Assembly: GCF_002836255.1 (NCBI RefSeq)
Contig: NZ_PJAU01000055.1
Coordinates: forward strand, 186,001-250,000
Source: Colwellia sp. 75C3
GTDB taxonomy: Bacteria > Pseudomonadota > Gammaproteobacteria > Enterobacterales > Alteromonadaceae
Length of the DNA: 64,000 nt
Direction: 5' to 3'
The position numbers and the translations under genes were made by a program. Below, piece by piece: positions 36,127 to 44,810 of this stretch (positions are counted from its first letter, which is position 1; every line of letters starts with the position of its first letter). The notes beneath the pieces are model-generated. The model saw only the letters and a program-made list of their open reading frames with translations. It did not search any database and was not told where the DNA came from.

Positions 36127-38789
36127 TTATAACTTGCTTTTACATAAGCAAAGCGACCTTGGCTATTGTGAGCATTAGAAAAACTAGTCCAGCTATGGTA
36201 ACTAAACGGTGGTTTTTCATTTAACAAGTTAGTGGCACCAAGGGTTAATGTGGTATTTTCAAAACCAATGTAATTCACGGCCGTATCAACTGTAATCATC
36301 GCCTCTACATCTTCTAAAGTCACGATTTCTGTAACAACATCATTATCATCTTTAACGGTTTGTATTCTTACCGTATTATCCTGTCTGAAATGACCAATAT
36401 AGTTAACGGCAATATTCGCGCTCCAATCATCCTTTACCCATGAGGTATTGAATGTCCAGCGCATTTCAGGCTGTTCAAAGTCACCCTCCTGGACCTCAAT
36501 ACGTCTAGCGCCCTGTGAACCATCTTCATTAGCCGTTGGTCTAGAATCTTCATAATTTAAGACATAGTTGAGGGCGTAATTAAAGGTGAAATCACCGACA
36601 TTACTTTCAAGTTTGTAAGTAATGTCAAAATCTAAACCGGATGTTTTAACATTACCAATATTTTCATATTGATCAAAAATTCGAACAACTTCACCAGGAT
36701 CGCCAGCCACATTTGAAGGTAGGCGTTCTACCACAGTAGGATCGGCACCGAAGGTTGTAAATTTGAATTGAGTATCTTTAGTGATGATGTTCTCAATGTC
36801 ATAACTATAATAATCAAGTGAGAAGTCAATATCATCGCTAATCTGATAAATAATACCTAAATTGATACTTTCAGACTCTTCTGGCCCCAATTCTTCGTTA
36901 CCTGATAAAACCGCTGTATACTCTTGTAAATCACAGGCTTTATTGACATTACCAACCGCAGCACATCGCACGGTATCAACTAGCTCAGGTGATTCATCGG
37001 TATTACCTAAGCCAATCTGATGTAATGATGGCGCACGAAATGCTGTACCCCATGAACCGCGAAGCGATATATCCTCGTTAACGCTCCATATAAAGGCCAC
37101 TTTTGGATCTGTTGTTGTACCAAAATCGCTATAATCTTCATGGCGAACTGCTAATTGTAGTTCTACATTATCCATTACAGGTACTGCTAACTCGGCATAT
37201 ACCGAGGTATTATCACGGCTACCATTGGCTTGAGTTGCTTCAGTACCAAAGATATCACCACGTATAAATTGATCATCTGGGTTATCGCTGATGGATTCCT
37301 CACGATATTCCGCTCCGACGGCTAACATCAAGTCACCACTAGGCATCTCCATTACTGGACCCGATACAGTGAGGTCCAAAGATTTATTGGTAGACTTACC
37401 ATAACGTGTTGTTTGAGTTTCAATATAATCTAACGCTTCTTGCGTATTAGTTGAAGGTTCAAAGGGGTTCCATAATCCGCTATCTATTGCTTCTTGCGTT
37501 CGACGAGAATTAGGAAAACCGTCTACACCACGTTCAACGGATTCACTTTTGATATAGCTATAGGCCGTTTCCCATTGCCACTCACCGATTTCACCTTCTA
37601 AACCGAGTACGCCACGGTAATAATTTGAGCTCACTTGTTTTTCGCGGTTACCAATATCAACCATTCTTCGTCGCATCGTTAGATCTTGCTGGTAAAAATC
37701 ATGCCCGGGCAGATCGGCCATAGGATGATTAACATTATCGCCTGACATAAAGAGTTCGTTAAAACTCGGGCTAGCTGCGCCTTTTATAACTGTTTTTGAG
37801 TTTTGACCATTAATATCAGCAAAACCACGAACATCATCATTTATTTCATATTTACCCGTATAGATAAAACTAAAACGTTCACTTGAGGGGACTGCACTTC
37901 CATAAGGAGCATAATCATAACGACATAAGGTGCCAACAATATCTTCTGCTGGGCAGACATCATTGCCAAAAGTATCTGGCAACCGAATGGTTGAATCAGA
38001 AGCTAATGCAATAGTGCCTGGATAACCTGAAGAGCTACGTCCATCGTTAGCGAATTGTTTTCCAGTTCGTGCTTTTTGATTTGCCGTAGCAGTATAATCA
38101 CGGTCACTGTTCATGATTTCTTCACGGTCAAAATAATCTAACACAAAAGTATGGCTAGCTTTTTCAGAGGTACTTCCCCAAGCTAAGCTTATATTTGTTT
38201 CTTGACCACCACCATCGGCGGTATCACCTACTTTGGCAGAAAGCTCAGCTCCATCATAATCATCTTTGAGGATAATATTGATAACACCTGCAATTGCATC
38301 TGAACCATAGGTGGCTGATGCACCATCTTTTAAAATATCGACTCTTTTGATTGCGGCAAGGGGGATGTTGTTAATATCAACAAAGGCCGTGTCAATTTCG
38401 TTGGCAAAGGGTGATACGGCGATGCGTCGACCATTGATTAAGATTAACGTAGAGTCAGCGCCTAAGCCACGTAATGAAACACTCGAACCACCATTGCCTG
38501 TGCCATCACTACCATTACCCTGAGTAGAGAAGGTTCCTTGGCCTGCAGCCGGTAACTTAGTGAACAAACCAATTAAATCAGTTACACCTGTTTTGGCGAT
38601 GTCTTCTGCGCTTAATGAAGATACAGGTGATGGCCCTGCCATATCACCTCTTTTAATATGTGAGCCTGTGACTTCAATACGTTCAACTTCTTCAACTTCA
38701 GCAGCTAAACTACTAAAACTTTGACCAGCAAAAAGTGCTGTTGAAATACTTAGCGCAAGTAAATGCTTTTTCCCTATTAACGATTTCAT
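36120..38789 (-). CDS. TonB-dependent outer membrane receptor
   Basis: An 889-residue receptor from the ATG at 38789, which has an AAGGAAC ribosome site; a longer in-frame reading (15 more codons) lacks one. The signal peptide ends near SSLAA/EVEE. A TonB-box-like VERIEVTGSHIKR leads into a plug with LRGLGADSTLILINGRR and VKRV/IKRVDILKDGASATYGSDAIAGVINI, typical of the large receptors of marine Alteromonadales that take up oligosaccharides or peptides. It ends in ASYKF. No degradative enzymes adjoin, so the ligand cannot be inferred. The gene stands alone. Confidence 0.9.
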   Translation of the reverse strand: MKSLIGKKHLLALSISTALFAGQSFSSLAAEVEEVERIEVTGSHIKRGDMAGPSPVSSLSAEDIAKTGVTDLIGLFTKLPAAGQGTFSTQGNGSDGTGNGGSSVSLRGLGADSTLILINGRRIAVSPFANEIDTAFVDINNIPLAAIKRVDILKDGASATYGSDAIAGVINIILKDDYDGAELSAKVGDTADGGGQETNISLAWGSTSEKASHTFVLDYFDREEIMNSDRDYTATANQKARTGKQFANDGRSSSGYPGTIALASDSTIRLPDTFGNDVCPAEDIVGTLCRYDYAPYGSAVPSSERFSFIYTGKYEINDDVRGFADINGQNSKTVIKGAASPSFNELFMSGDNVNHPMADLPGHDFYQQDLTMRRRMVDIGNREKQVSSNYYRGVLGLEGEIGEWQWETAYSYIKSESVERGVDGFPNSRRTQEAIDSGLWNPFEPSTNTQEALDYIETQTTRYGKSTNKSLDLTVSGPVMEMPSGDLMLAVGAEYREESISDNPDDQFIRGDIFGTEATQANGSRDNTSVYAELAVPVMDNVELQLAVRHEDYSDFGTTTDPKVAFIWSVNEDISLRGSWGTAFRAPSLHQIGLGNTDESPELVDTVRCAAVGNVNKACDLQEYTAVLSGNEELGPEESESINLGIIYQISDDIDFSLDYYSYDIENIITKDTQFKFTTFGADPTVVERLPSNVAGDPGEVVRIFDQYENIGNVKTSGLDFDITYKLESNVGDFTFNYALNYVLNYEDSRPTANEDGSQGARRIEVQEGDFEQPEMRWTFNTSWVKDDWSANIAVNYIGHFRQDNTVRIQTVKDDNDVVTEIVTLEDVEAMITVDTAVNYIGFENTTLTLGATNLLNEKPPFSYHSWTSFSNAHNSQGRFAYVKASYKF

Positions 38790-39106
38790 AATGTGTTCCT
38801 TTTGATTATTTATAGTTATTATTTTAAATGTCAATACTTCTCAAACGTAACAAAATGACAATAACTTGTTACTCAAAGCAACATCAGACTTGAAAGTTAT
38901 AGCAAAAACTTTCAACACATGAAACAAAAACATTTTGACACATTATCAAGGGCTTGTTTGTATATTGTATAATTTGTGCGCTCTGCGTGTAATTATAAAT
39001 GGCTGGCTTAGATCAAAACTAAAAATGAAGTGAGATATAGGTAACGGTGTCAAACAAAGGGTTGATGTCGTATGATATTTAAAATTTAATTTTGAAGTCA
39101 AACTCT

Positions 39107-39865
39107 ATGCGTACAAATGAGCTAGAACACTATTTAACTGCGCTGTTAAAGCCACAGCAAATAAAAGATTTCACTGTGAATGGGCTGCAAGTGCAAGGAT
39201 GTGACAACATTAATAAAGTGGTCACAGGGGTTACTGCGTCTAAAGCACTTATTGAACGTGCTATCAGTGAAAAAGCCGATGCCATACTGGTACACCATGG
39301 CTATTTTTGGAAAAACGAATCTTATGCTATTCGTGGCATGAAGCATGACCGCATCAAGGCGTTATTGGTCAATGACATTAATTTATTTGCGTATCATTTA
39401 CCTTTAGATATTCATCCAACGCTTGGGAATAACGCACAATTAGCTAAGATGTTTAACATTGAAGCCGTTGAACCGCTCGAGTTGGGTAATCCGTTAAGTG
39501 TGGCAATGCAAGGGAGTTTTAAGCAAGCGTGTAGCGGTGAAGATTTTAGCCAGTTAATCAATAGCACACTCGATCGCGAATGCTTGCATATAGCTCCGCC
39601 GAGTAATAAGCCAATAAAAACTATCGCCTGGTGTTCTGGCGGTGGTCAAGGTTATATTGAATTGGCGGCAGAGCAGGGCATAGATGCCTTTTTATCAGGA
39701 GAAGTGTCAGAGCAAACTACACATATTGCCCATGAAATGGACATTCATTTTTTTGCTGCAGGTCACCATGCAACTGAGCGTTACGGGGTGAAAGCGTTAG
39801 GTGAACATTTAGCTGAAAAGCATGGAATTGAAGTAGTATTTGTTGATATTGATAATCCGGTTTAA
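39107..39865 (+). CDS. NIF3/YbgI-family metal-binding protein
   Basis: A 252-residue member of the Nif3-like family (formerly annotated GTP cyclohydrolase 1 type 2). Start set at the ATG at 39107; a TTG 15 bases earlier is in frame. Metal-binding residues are in VHHGYFWKNE, HLPLDIHP and GHHATERYG. The family forms toroidal hexamers with a dinuclear metal site; its cellular role is uncertain. It is monocistronic with a short GGCTC/GAGCC hairpin overlapping the stop. Confidence 0.92.
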   Translation: MRTNELEHYLTALLKPQQIKDFTVNGLQVQGCDNINKVVTGVTASKALIERAISEKADAILVHHGYFWKNESYAIRGMKHDRIKALLVNDINLFAYHLPLDIHPTLGNNAQLAKMFNIEAVEPLELGNPLSVAMQGSFKQACSGEDFSQLINSTLDRECLHIAPPSNKPIKTIAWCSGGGQGYIELAAEQGIDAFLSGEVSEQTTHIAHEMDIHFFAAGHHATERYGVKALGEHLAEKHGIEVVFVDIDNPV

Positions 39866-39912
39866 GGCTCATTTAGAGCCTGTACACTCTTTATTATAAA
39901 TTTACTATGACT

Positions 39913-40677
39913 TTAATTAAGCAGTGATTTAAACCATTGCACTATCATGCCTAAACTCTCATACCAGGCAATAGTGCTTTGCTCTAACTTCTTACTGCTG
40001 GGCATATAGTAAGGCCAACTCTTACTGCCCTCTGAATTTCTTACCCAGTAACCTGTGGGTGCTGCAATAGGGTATATTCCTTCTTCCTGAAAGTAATTCA
40101 TAGAGCGAGGCATATGGTCAGCATTCGTTACCAGTATCACCTGAGTGCCTTGAACTCTCGGCGCAATTAGCTCTGCTTCTTCTTCAGTATCTTTGGGGAA
40201 ATTTTCGGTAATAATCTTTTGCGCTGGAACACCTAAAAGTACCAGTGACTGCTTTACGGTATCAGCATTTGAGACCGAATTATGCCCACCATAACCTGAA
40301 GTGATTATTCTTGCTTCCGGGTGTATTTGATAAATACGTAACGCCTCAACCATTCTTTGTAATGAACAAGTTTTCAACTGGCTAGTTACCGGTAATTCAG
40401 CATTGGTATTATGACCGCAACCTAGTACGACAATATAATCAATTGGCACATTACTTCTAACATAGGGAGGGTAATCATTCTCAATAGCAGTCATCACCGT
40501 ATCTGAAAAAGGCGGAAAGGCGCTGATAAAGAGGATAACTAACGCTGCCGATATACTCTTAATACTCTGTTTTGGTTTTTTCCGATGAACTATGAGCGAA
40601 AAAATAAGTAATAACAGCACTATATTAATAGGCATGATCAAGACGGTTATGATTTTTTTAAGAAGAAATAAATCCAT
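39913..40677 (-). CDS. DUF218 envelope protein, ElyC/YcbC-like
   Basis: A 254-residue inner-membrane protein: one or two N-terminal helices (about 5-30 and 42-58), then a DUF218 domain with YIVVLGCGH, RIITSGYGGHN, TENFPKDTEEEA and LVTNADHMPRSM. Length and two-helix start match E. coli ElyC, implicated in peptidoglycan and lipid-carrier metabolism, rather than the shorter SanA or YdcF. Function here is by homology only. Confidence 0.85.
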   Translation of the reverse strand: MDLFLLKKIITVLIMPINIVLLLLIFSLIVHRKKPKQSIKSISAALVILFISAFPPFSDTVMTAIENDYPPYVRSNVPIDYIVVLGCGHNTNAELPVTSQLKTCSLQRMVEALRIYQIHPEARIITSGYGGHNSVSNADTVKQSLVLLGVPAQKIITENFPKDTEEEAELIAPRVQGTQVILVTNADHMPRSMNYFQEEGIYPIAAPTGYWVRNSEGSKSWPYYMPSSKKLEQSTIAWYESLGMIVQWFKSLLN

Positions 40678-40817
40678 ATGATTTAACTAAGTTACCTAGA
40701 ACATTGATAATTATTAACTATAACAATTATTTTGATAAAGTGCTTGTTCAAACAATGTTTTAAAGTGTCATATAAAAGTCTGTTGCAATATTGTGCAAAA
40801 TCGGGTCTAATGATTTC

Positions 40818-41075
40818 GCATTGTGGTTTAGGGTGAATACTCTAAACCACAATGCACCAGAAGAGGTGCGAAACTTAGGTAGAAAACGCGAGGAACCACA
40901 TTTCCAAGGACCGTTTTTGAGGGAAGTTATCGCCGAGAGTATTTAAGAGTGGACTTAAGTATTCGGTCACTAAGGTTGAATCCTTATGGCTGTCACCTGA
41001 CGTATTTGTTTAATGATGCCTAACTAATTAAGTATCATTAAGCATCAAATAATAGGTGGAGAGCTTCTGGCTGAA
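40818..41075 (+). promoter_or_regulatory. Lysine riboswitch (L box) in the lysC leader
   Basis: The leader contains the lysine-aptamer landmarks in order: CCAGAAGAGGTGCG (40857-40870), GAGGGAAGTTATCGCCGAGAG (around 40919-40939), a TTGAATCC loop (40976-40983) and GGCTGTCACC (40988-40997). A 14-bp perfect hairpin (40818-40831 with 40842-40855) stands just before, as a smaller one does in E. coli lysC. The expression platform GGTGGAGAGCTTCTGG (41055-41070) can pair its CTTCTGG with CCAGAAG at 40857-40863. No T-run terminator is evident, which favours control at translation or RNA decay as in E. coli. Confidence 0.9.
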
Positions 41076-41217
41076 AAAGTTTCGTTTATTTGCTGTTTAC
41101 TCTATTTCCCTAAACAACAAAATACACCATTCGTTAACTACTCAGTCATGCTCTTCCAATAGTTGTTTACTCGGTTAATACACCAGTAAATGATTAGTGT
41201 TTTTATGGGAGAAATTT

Positions 41218-42588
41218 ATGAATTCAGTACAATCAACATCTTCATTAACCGTAGCTAAGTTTGGCGGCACCAGTGTTGCTGATTTCCAAGCAATGTTACG
41301 ATGCGCACATATTATCAAAAATGATACGAGCAACCGATTAATTGTTGTTTCAGCCAGTGCTGGTGTGACAAATTATTTAGTGCGTTTAAGTCAGAAAAAT
41401 ATTCCCGTTAATGAACAAAAGGATATTGTTGAAAATATCCGTGTGATTCAAGTCAATATTACTCAGCATTTATCTAGTGAAGTTGAAGCCGCGCTTAATC
41501 AAGAAATAAACAGCTTACTTGATGAGTTAACGCAACATGCTTTAACACAATCACTACAATACTCGACCAAAACCACTGACGCGATTCTTGCCTTTGGTGA
41601 GCAATTTAGCTCACGTATTTTTGCACAAGTTTTACAATCTATTGATGTTGCTGGTGGATATTTCAATGTACAGCAAGTGATGAAAACTAATAGCTTACAT
41701 GGTAAAGCGGTAGTCGATATCAATGAGCTAAGTAAGCAATGTACACTACTTCTCGCACCTAAACTCGTGGATAAAGTAATTGTTACTCAAGGGTTTATTG
41801 GCCAAGACAGTCACGGTCATACAACGACGCTAGGCCGAGGTGGCTCAGATTATTCAGCAGCGTTACTTGCTGAAGCGTTAAATGGCACGAATTTATCCAT
41901 TTGGACTGATGTTGTCGGTATCTTTACCACCGATCCACGTATTACTGATCAAGCACGCGCGATAAAAGAAATTAGTTTTGGTGAAGCGGCTGAAATGGCT
42001 ACCTTTGGCGCTAAAATATTACACCCAGCGACGCTTATCCCAGCAATGCGACGTAATATTCCGGTTTTTGTTGGTTCAAGTAAAGAGCCAGAAAAGGGCG
42101 GTACACAAATCAAAAAAGAAGTTGAGTCTAACCCAACGTATCGTTCAATTGCTTTAAGACGAGAGCAAACGTTAGTGACGGTAAAAAGTCCCGCTATGCT
42201 CCATGCTAGTGGCTTTTTAGCGAAAGTATTTGGTGTGTTAGCTAAACATGAATTAAGTGTTGATTTGATCACCACCAGCGAAATTAGTGTCGCGTTAACC
42301 TTTGATAACCCAAGTGGCTCAACGCAATCATTAATTACTAATACGGTTGTTGCTGAATTAGAGCAACTGTGTGAGGTGAGTGTTGAGAATGGTTTGTCGT
42401 TAGTTGCCGTTATTGGCAATGGTTTAACGGGCGCTAAAGGTATTGGTCAAAGCATTTTTGAAACGATAAATGATATTAATATCCGCATGATTTGTCACGG
42501 TGCTAGCGCCAATAACTTATGCTTTTTAGTTGATGAACGAGATGCCAATTTTGTGGTAGAGAAATTACATAATACCTTGTTTTCTTAA
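41218..42588 (+). CDS. lysC: Lysine-sensitive aspartokinase III
   Basis: Phosphorylates aspartate, the first step toward lysine, threonine and methionine. The start is the ATG at 41218 with GGGAG upstream; a GTG 21 bases earlier lies over that ribosome site. The 456-residue protein is a monofunctional LysC: AKFGGTSVADF at the N-terminus, TLGRGGSDYSAALLAEAL in the kinase core, WTDVVGIFTTDPR, and two C-terminal ACT domains (about 310-450) that bind lysine. The upstream lysine riboswitch supports type III and gives a second layer of feedback. Confidence 0.96.
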   Translation: MNSVQSTSSLTVAKFGGTSVADFQAMLRCAHIIKNDTSNRLIVVSASAGVTNYLVRLSQKNIPVNEQKDIVENIRVIQVNITQHLSSEVEAALNQEINSLLDELTQHALTQSLQYSTKTTDAILAFGEQFSSRIFAQVLQSIDVAGGYFNVQQVMKTNSLHGKAVVDINELSKQCTLLLAPKLVDKVIVTQGFIGQDSHGHTTTLGRGGSDYSAALLAEALNGTNLSIWTDVVGIFTTDPRITDQARAIKEISFGEAAEMATFGAKILHPATLIPAMRRNIPVFVGSSKEPEKGGTQIKKEVESNPTYRSIALRREQTLVTVKSPAMLHASGFLAKVFGVLAKHELSVDLITTSEISVALTFDNPSGSTQSLITNTVVAELEQLCEVSVENGLSLVAVIGNGLTGAKGIGQSIFETINDINIRMICHGASANNLCFLVDERDANFVVEKLHNTLFS

Positions 42589-42613
42589 AATGTAACTTCT
42601 CATAAGATTTAGA

Positions 42614-42653
42614 TATTTTAAAGAGCAGTACTTAAATATTGCTCTTTAAAATA
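42614..42653. terminator. Bidirectional terminator between lysC and ohrR-like gene
   Basis: A 14-bp perfect stem TATTTTAAAGAGCA/TGCTCTTTAAAATA with a 12-base loop, A and T tracts in both arms, between convergent genes. Confidence 0.88.
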
Positions 42654-42657
42654 GTGT

Positions 42658-43104
42658 TTACCTATCCACTCTTTGATTACTCATCTTATCAATTAACTGA
42701 TCCAAATCTAGGGTCAAACTCTTTAACTTTTCTGGTGTTAATCCAGTCACCCCAAACATTTTTTCAGGGATATGTTCAGCGTCTTGTTGTAGCGCTATAC
42801 CCTTTGCCGTTAATTTAATGATAACCACGCGCTCATCTTTAGACTGACGGATTCTGCTAAGTAAGGCTTGAGTTTCCATGCGTTTTAATAAGGGTGACAG
42901 TGTGCCTGAATCTAAATCCAGCTGACTACCTAACGCTTTAACCGAAATACCTTCTTTGTGTTGCCATAAAACTAGCATCGCTAAATATTGAGGGTAGGTC
43001 AGTGCCAAGTCTTTTAAAATGGGCGCATAGAGTCTGCACATTAATTTATTTAAACTATAAATTCGAAAACATAGCTGTTTTTCTAGTAGTAAATTATTAC
43101 TCAT
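42658..43104 (-). CDS. OhrR-type MarR family peroxide sensor
   Basis: A 148-residue winged-helix repressor. The reactive cysteine is at 12 (KQLCFRIYS), with the two family tyrosines in RIYS and LTYPQYL that hydrogen-bond it. The wing and helix segment LGSQLDLDSGTLSPLLKRME and RIRQSKDERVV are typical of OhrR. These sensors release DNA when the cysteine is oxidised by organic peroxide. It lies 3 bp downstream of the glutathione peroxidase gene in the same operon; the usual partner ohr is not in the window. Confidence 0.9.
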   Translation of the reverse strand: MSNNLLLEKQLCFRIYSLNKLMCRLYAPILKDLALTYPQYLAMLVLWQHKEGISVKALGSQLDLDSGTLSPLLKRMETQALLSRIRQSKDERVVIIKLTAKGIALQQDAEHIPEKMFGVTGLTPEKLKSLTLDLDQLIDKMSNQRVDR

Positions 43105-43107
43105 CAG

Positions 43108-43590
43108 CTATTTCAACAACTTTTCAATATCAGCGGTTATTGCTTCAGGTTTAGTTGTTGGAGCATAACGTTTTACCACTTCGCCTTGGCGATTAACTAA
43201 AAACTTAGTGAAATTCCATTTAATTGATTTAGAGCCAAGAATGCCAGGGGCTTCATTTTTTAAATAGTTAAACAGTGGCTCTGCGTTATCGCCATTGACG
43301 TCAATTTTATTAAACAGTGGGAATTTTATATTGAAGCGTAAATCACAAAATTGCTGGATCTCTTCATTACTGCCCGCTTCTTGTTGTTTAAATTGATTAC
43401 AAGGAAAAGCCAAAACTTCAAAACCTTTAGCTTGAAATGAATCATGTAGCGATTGTAATCCTTGATATTGAGGAGTAAAACCACAGTTACTGGCGGTATT
43501 AACAATAAGTACAACTTTATCGGTAAACTGTGTTAACTCAACAGTTTCTTGTTGATTGTTCTGTACTGAAAATTGATAAATATTACTCAT
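43108..43590 (-). CDS. Glutathione peroxidase family (BtuE-like)
   Basis: A 160-residue thiol peroxidase that reduces organic hydroperoxides or H2O2. The peroxidatic Cys36 is in NTASNCGFTPQ. FPCNQF (Cys64) and KWNFTKFLV supply the conserved Gln/Asn/Trp environment. Cys82 in FCDLRFN is a candidate resolving cysteine, which suggests thioredoxin as the reductant, as in many bacterial members. It is co-transcribed with the OhrR-type regulator. Confidence 0.94.
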   Translation of the reverse strand: MSNIYQFSVQNNQQETVELTQFTDKVVLIVNTASNCGFTPQYQGLQSLHDSFQAKGFEVLAFPCNQFKQQEAGSNEEIQQFCDLRFNIKFPLFNKIDVNGDNAEPLFNYLKNEAPGILGSKSIKWNFTKFLVNRQGEVVKRYAPTTKPEAITADIEKLLK

Positions 43591-43667
43591 CTAGGTTATC
43601 CCTTAAAGTTAAATAGAAAGCCTGTTTTAATGGCTAAATAATCCAATGTGAATTGCACTAAATAAAG

Positions 43668-43714
43668 TTGCGCGCAATCTTAATGAGTTTATTGTAAATG
43701 AAAATTGATCAATT
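43668..43714. promoter_or_regulatory. Candidate OhrR-type operators upstream of the peroxidase
   Basis: Two palindromes, TTGCGCGCAA (43668-43677) and AATTGATCAATT (43703-43714), lie 78-124 bp ahead of the peroxidase start, in the region shared with the divergent dehydrogenase. MarR-family operators are often AT-rich palindromes, but which one, if either, is bound cannot be told. Confidence 0.35.
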
Positions 43715-43799
43715 GCAAAGTTGCTAGAGCAAAATAAAAAACTGAAGTAAACTGACTTGGTTGAATAAATTAACAAATTAATGAGTGAAAGGTATATAT

Positions 43800-44663
43800 A
43801 TGAAAGTAGCATTTATTGGTCTTGGCGTTATGGGTTACCCAATGGCAGGGCATTTGAAAAATGCCGGTCATCAAGTATGTGTATATAACCGTAATAATGA
43901 TAAAGCCTTAGCTTGGCAGAAAGAATTTGAGGGTGATATTGCGGCAACGCCAGCGCTAGCATCAAAAGGTTGTGACATCGTCTTTGCTTGTGTAGGTAAT
44001 GATGATGACGTAAGGCAGATTGCGTTAGGCGAAGACGGGATTTTCGCAGGTCTTGCTAAAGGCAGTATCTTTGTAGATCATACAACGGCATCAGCAGAGC
44101 TTGCCATTGAGCTTGCTGCAATTGCAAATAAAAATGGACAACACTTTTTAGATGCACCCGTTTCAGGTGGCCAAGCTGGTGCAGAAAACGGTGTGCTAAC
44201 AGTGATGGTTGGTGGTGAAGAGGCAGTCTTTGCAAAGGCTGAGCCTGTTATGGCTGCATTCGCTCGTTTTAGCCAAATAATGGGCCCAGTAGGCTCAGGT
44301 CAATTAGCTAAGATGGTCAATCAAATTTGTTTTGTTAATACCGTACAAGGCTTAGCCGAAGGGTTGAACTTTGCCAAAAAAGCAGGATTAGACACTGATA
44401 AGTTACTTGATACTATTGGTAAAGGCGCGGCAGGCTCTTGGCAAATGGATAATCGTGGCAAAACGATGTGCGCGGGCGAGTTTGATTTTGGTTTTGCCGT
44501 TGACTGGGTAAGAAAAGATCTGGCTATCGCTTTTAAAGAGGCTGAAAAATTAGGTGCTGATTTAACGGTAACTAAACAACTTGATGGTTATTATCAAGAA
44601 ATTCAAGATAATGGCGGAAATCGTTGGGATACGTCTAGTTTGATCTCACGCTTTAAAAAGTAA
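43800..44663 (+). CDS. NAD(P)-dependent beta-hydroxyacid dehydrogenase (3-hydroxyisobutyrate/tartronate semialdehyde type)
   Basis: A 287-residue oxidoreductase. The start is the ATG at 43800 with AAAGG 7 bases upstream; a GTG 15 bases before is unlikely. It has the Rossmann motif GLGVMGYPMAGHL, the substrate-binding DAPVSGGQAGAENGVLTVMVGG, and GSGQLAKMVNQ with the catalytic lysine. The family covers 3-hydroxyisobutyrate, tartronate semialdehyde and glyoxylate/succinic semialdehyde enzymes, and I cannot choose between them. It is divergent from the peroxidase and monocistronic. Confidence 0.9.
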   Translation: MKVAFIGLGVMGYPMAGHLKNAGHQVCVYNRNNDKALAWQKEFEGDIAATPALASKGCDIVFACVGNDDDVRQIALGEDGIFAGLAKGSIFVDHTTASAELAIELAAIANKNGQHFLDAPVSGGQAGAENGVLTVMVGGEEAVFAKAEPVMAAFARFSQIMGPVGSGQLAKMVNQICFVNTVQGLAEGLNFAKKAGLDTDKLLDTIGKGAAGSWQMDNRGKTMCAGEFDFGFAVDWVRKDLAIAFKEAEKLGADLTVTKQLDGYYQEIQDNGGNRWDTSSLISRFKK

Positions 44664-44756
44664 TTAATAAGATTATTTAAACTTATCTAGCTCGAACGTA
44701 ACTTTAGTTTGAGGAGATTTGAAGTTATATCTACTTACTTCAGGCTCGTATTTGAA

Positions 44757-44785
44757 AAACGCCAGACTACTAGTCTGGCGTTTCT
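44757..44785. terminator. Bidirectional terminator between dehydrogenase and DASS transporter
   Basis: AAACGCCAGACT/AGTCTGGCGTTT with a 3-base loop (5 if the last pair opens), a 12-bp perfect stem between convergent genes. Confidence 0.9.
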
Positions 44786-44810
44786 TCGTAATGCAGTATC
44801 ACATTATACT

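Noticed and set aside
40818-40855. Hairpin before the lysC aptamer read as a terminator
   Set aside because: A strong 14-bp stem but no T run follows; it is better explained as part of the riboswitch leader.
41197-41217. Longer lysC reading starting at GTG
   Set aside because: The extension covers the GGGAG ribosome site serving the ATG at 41218.
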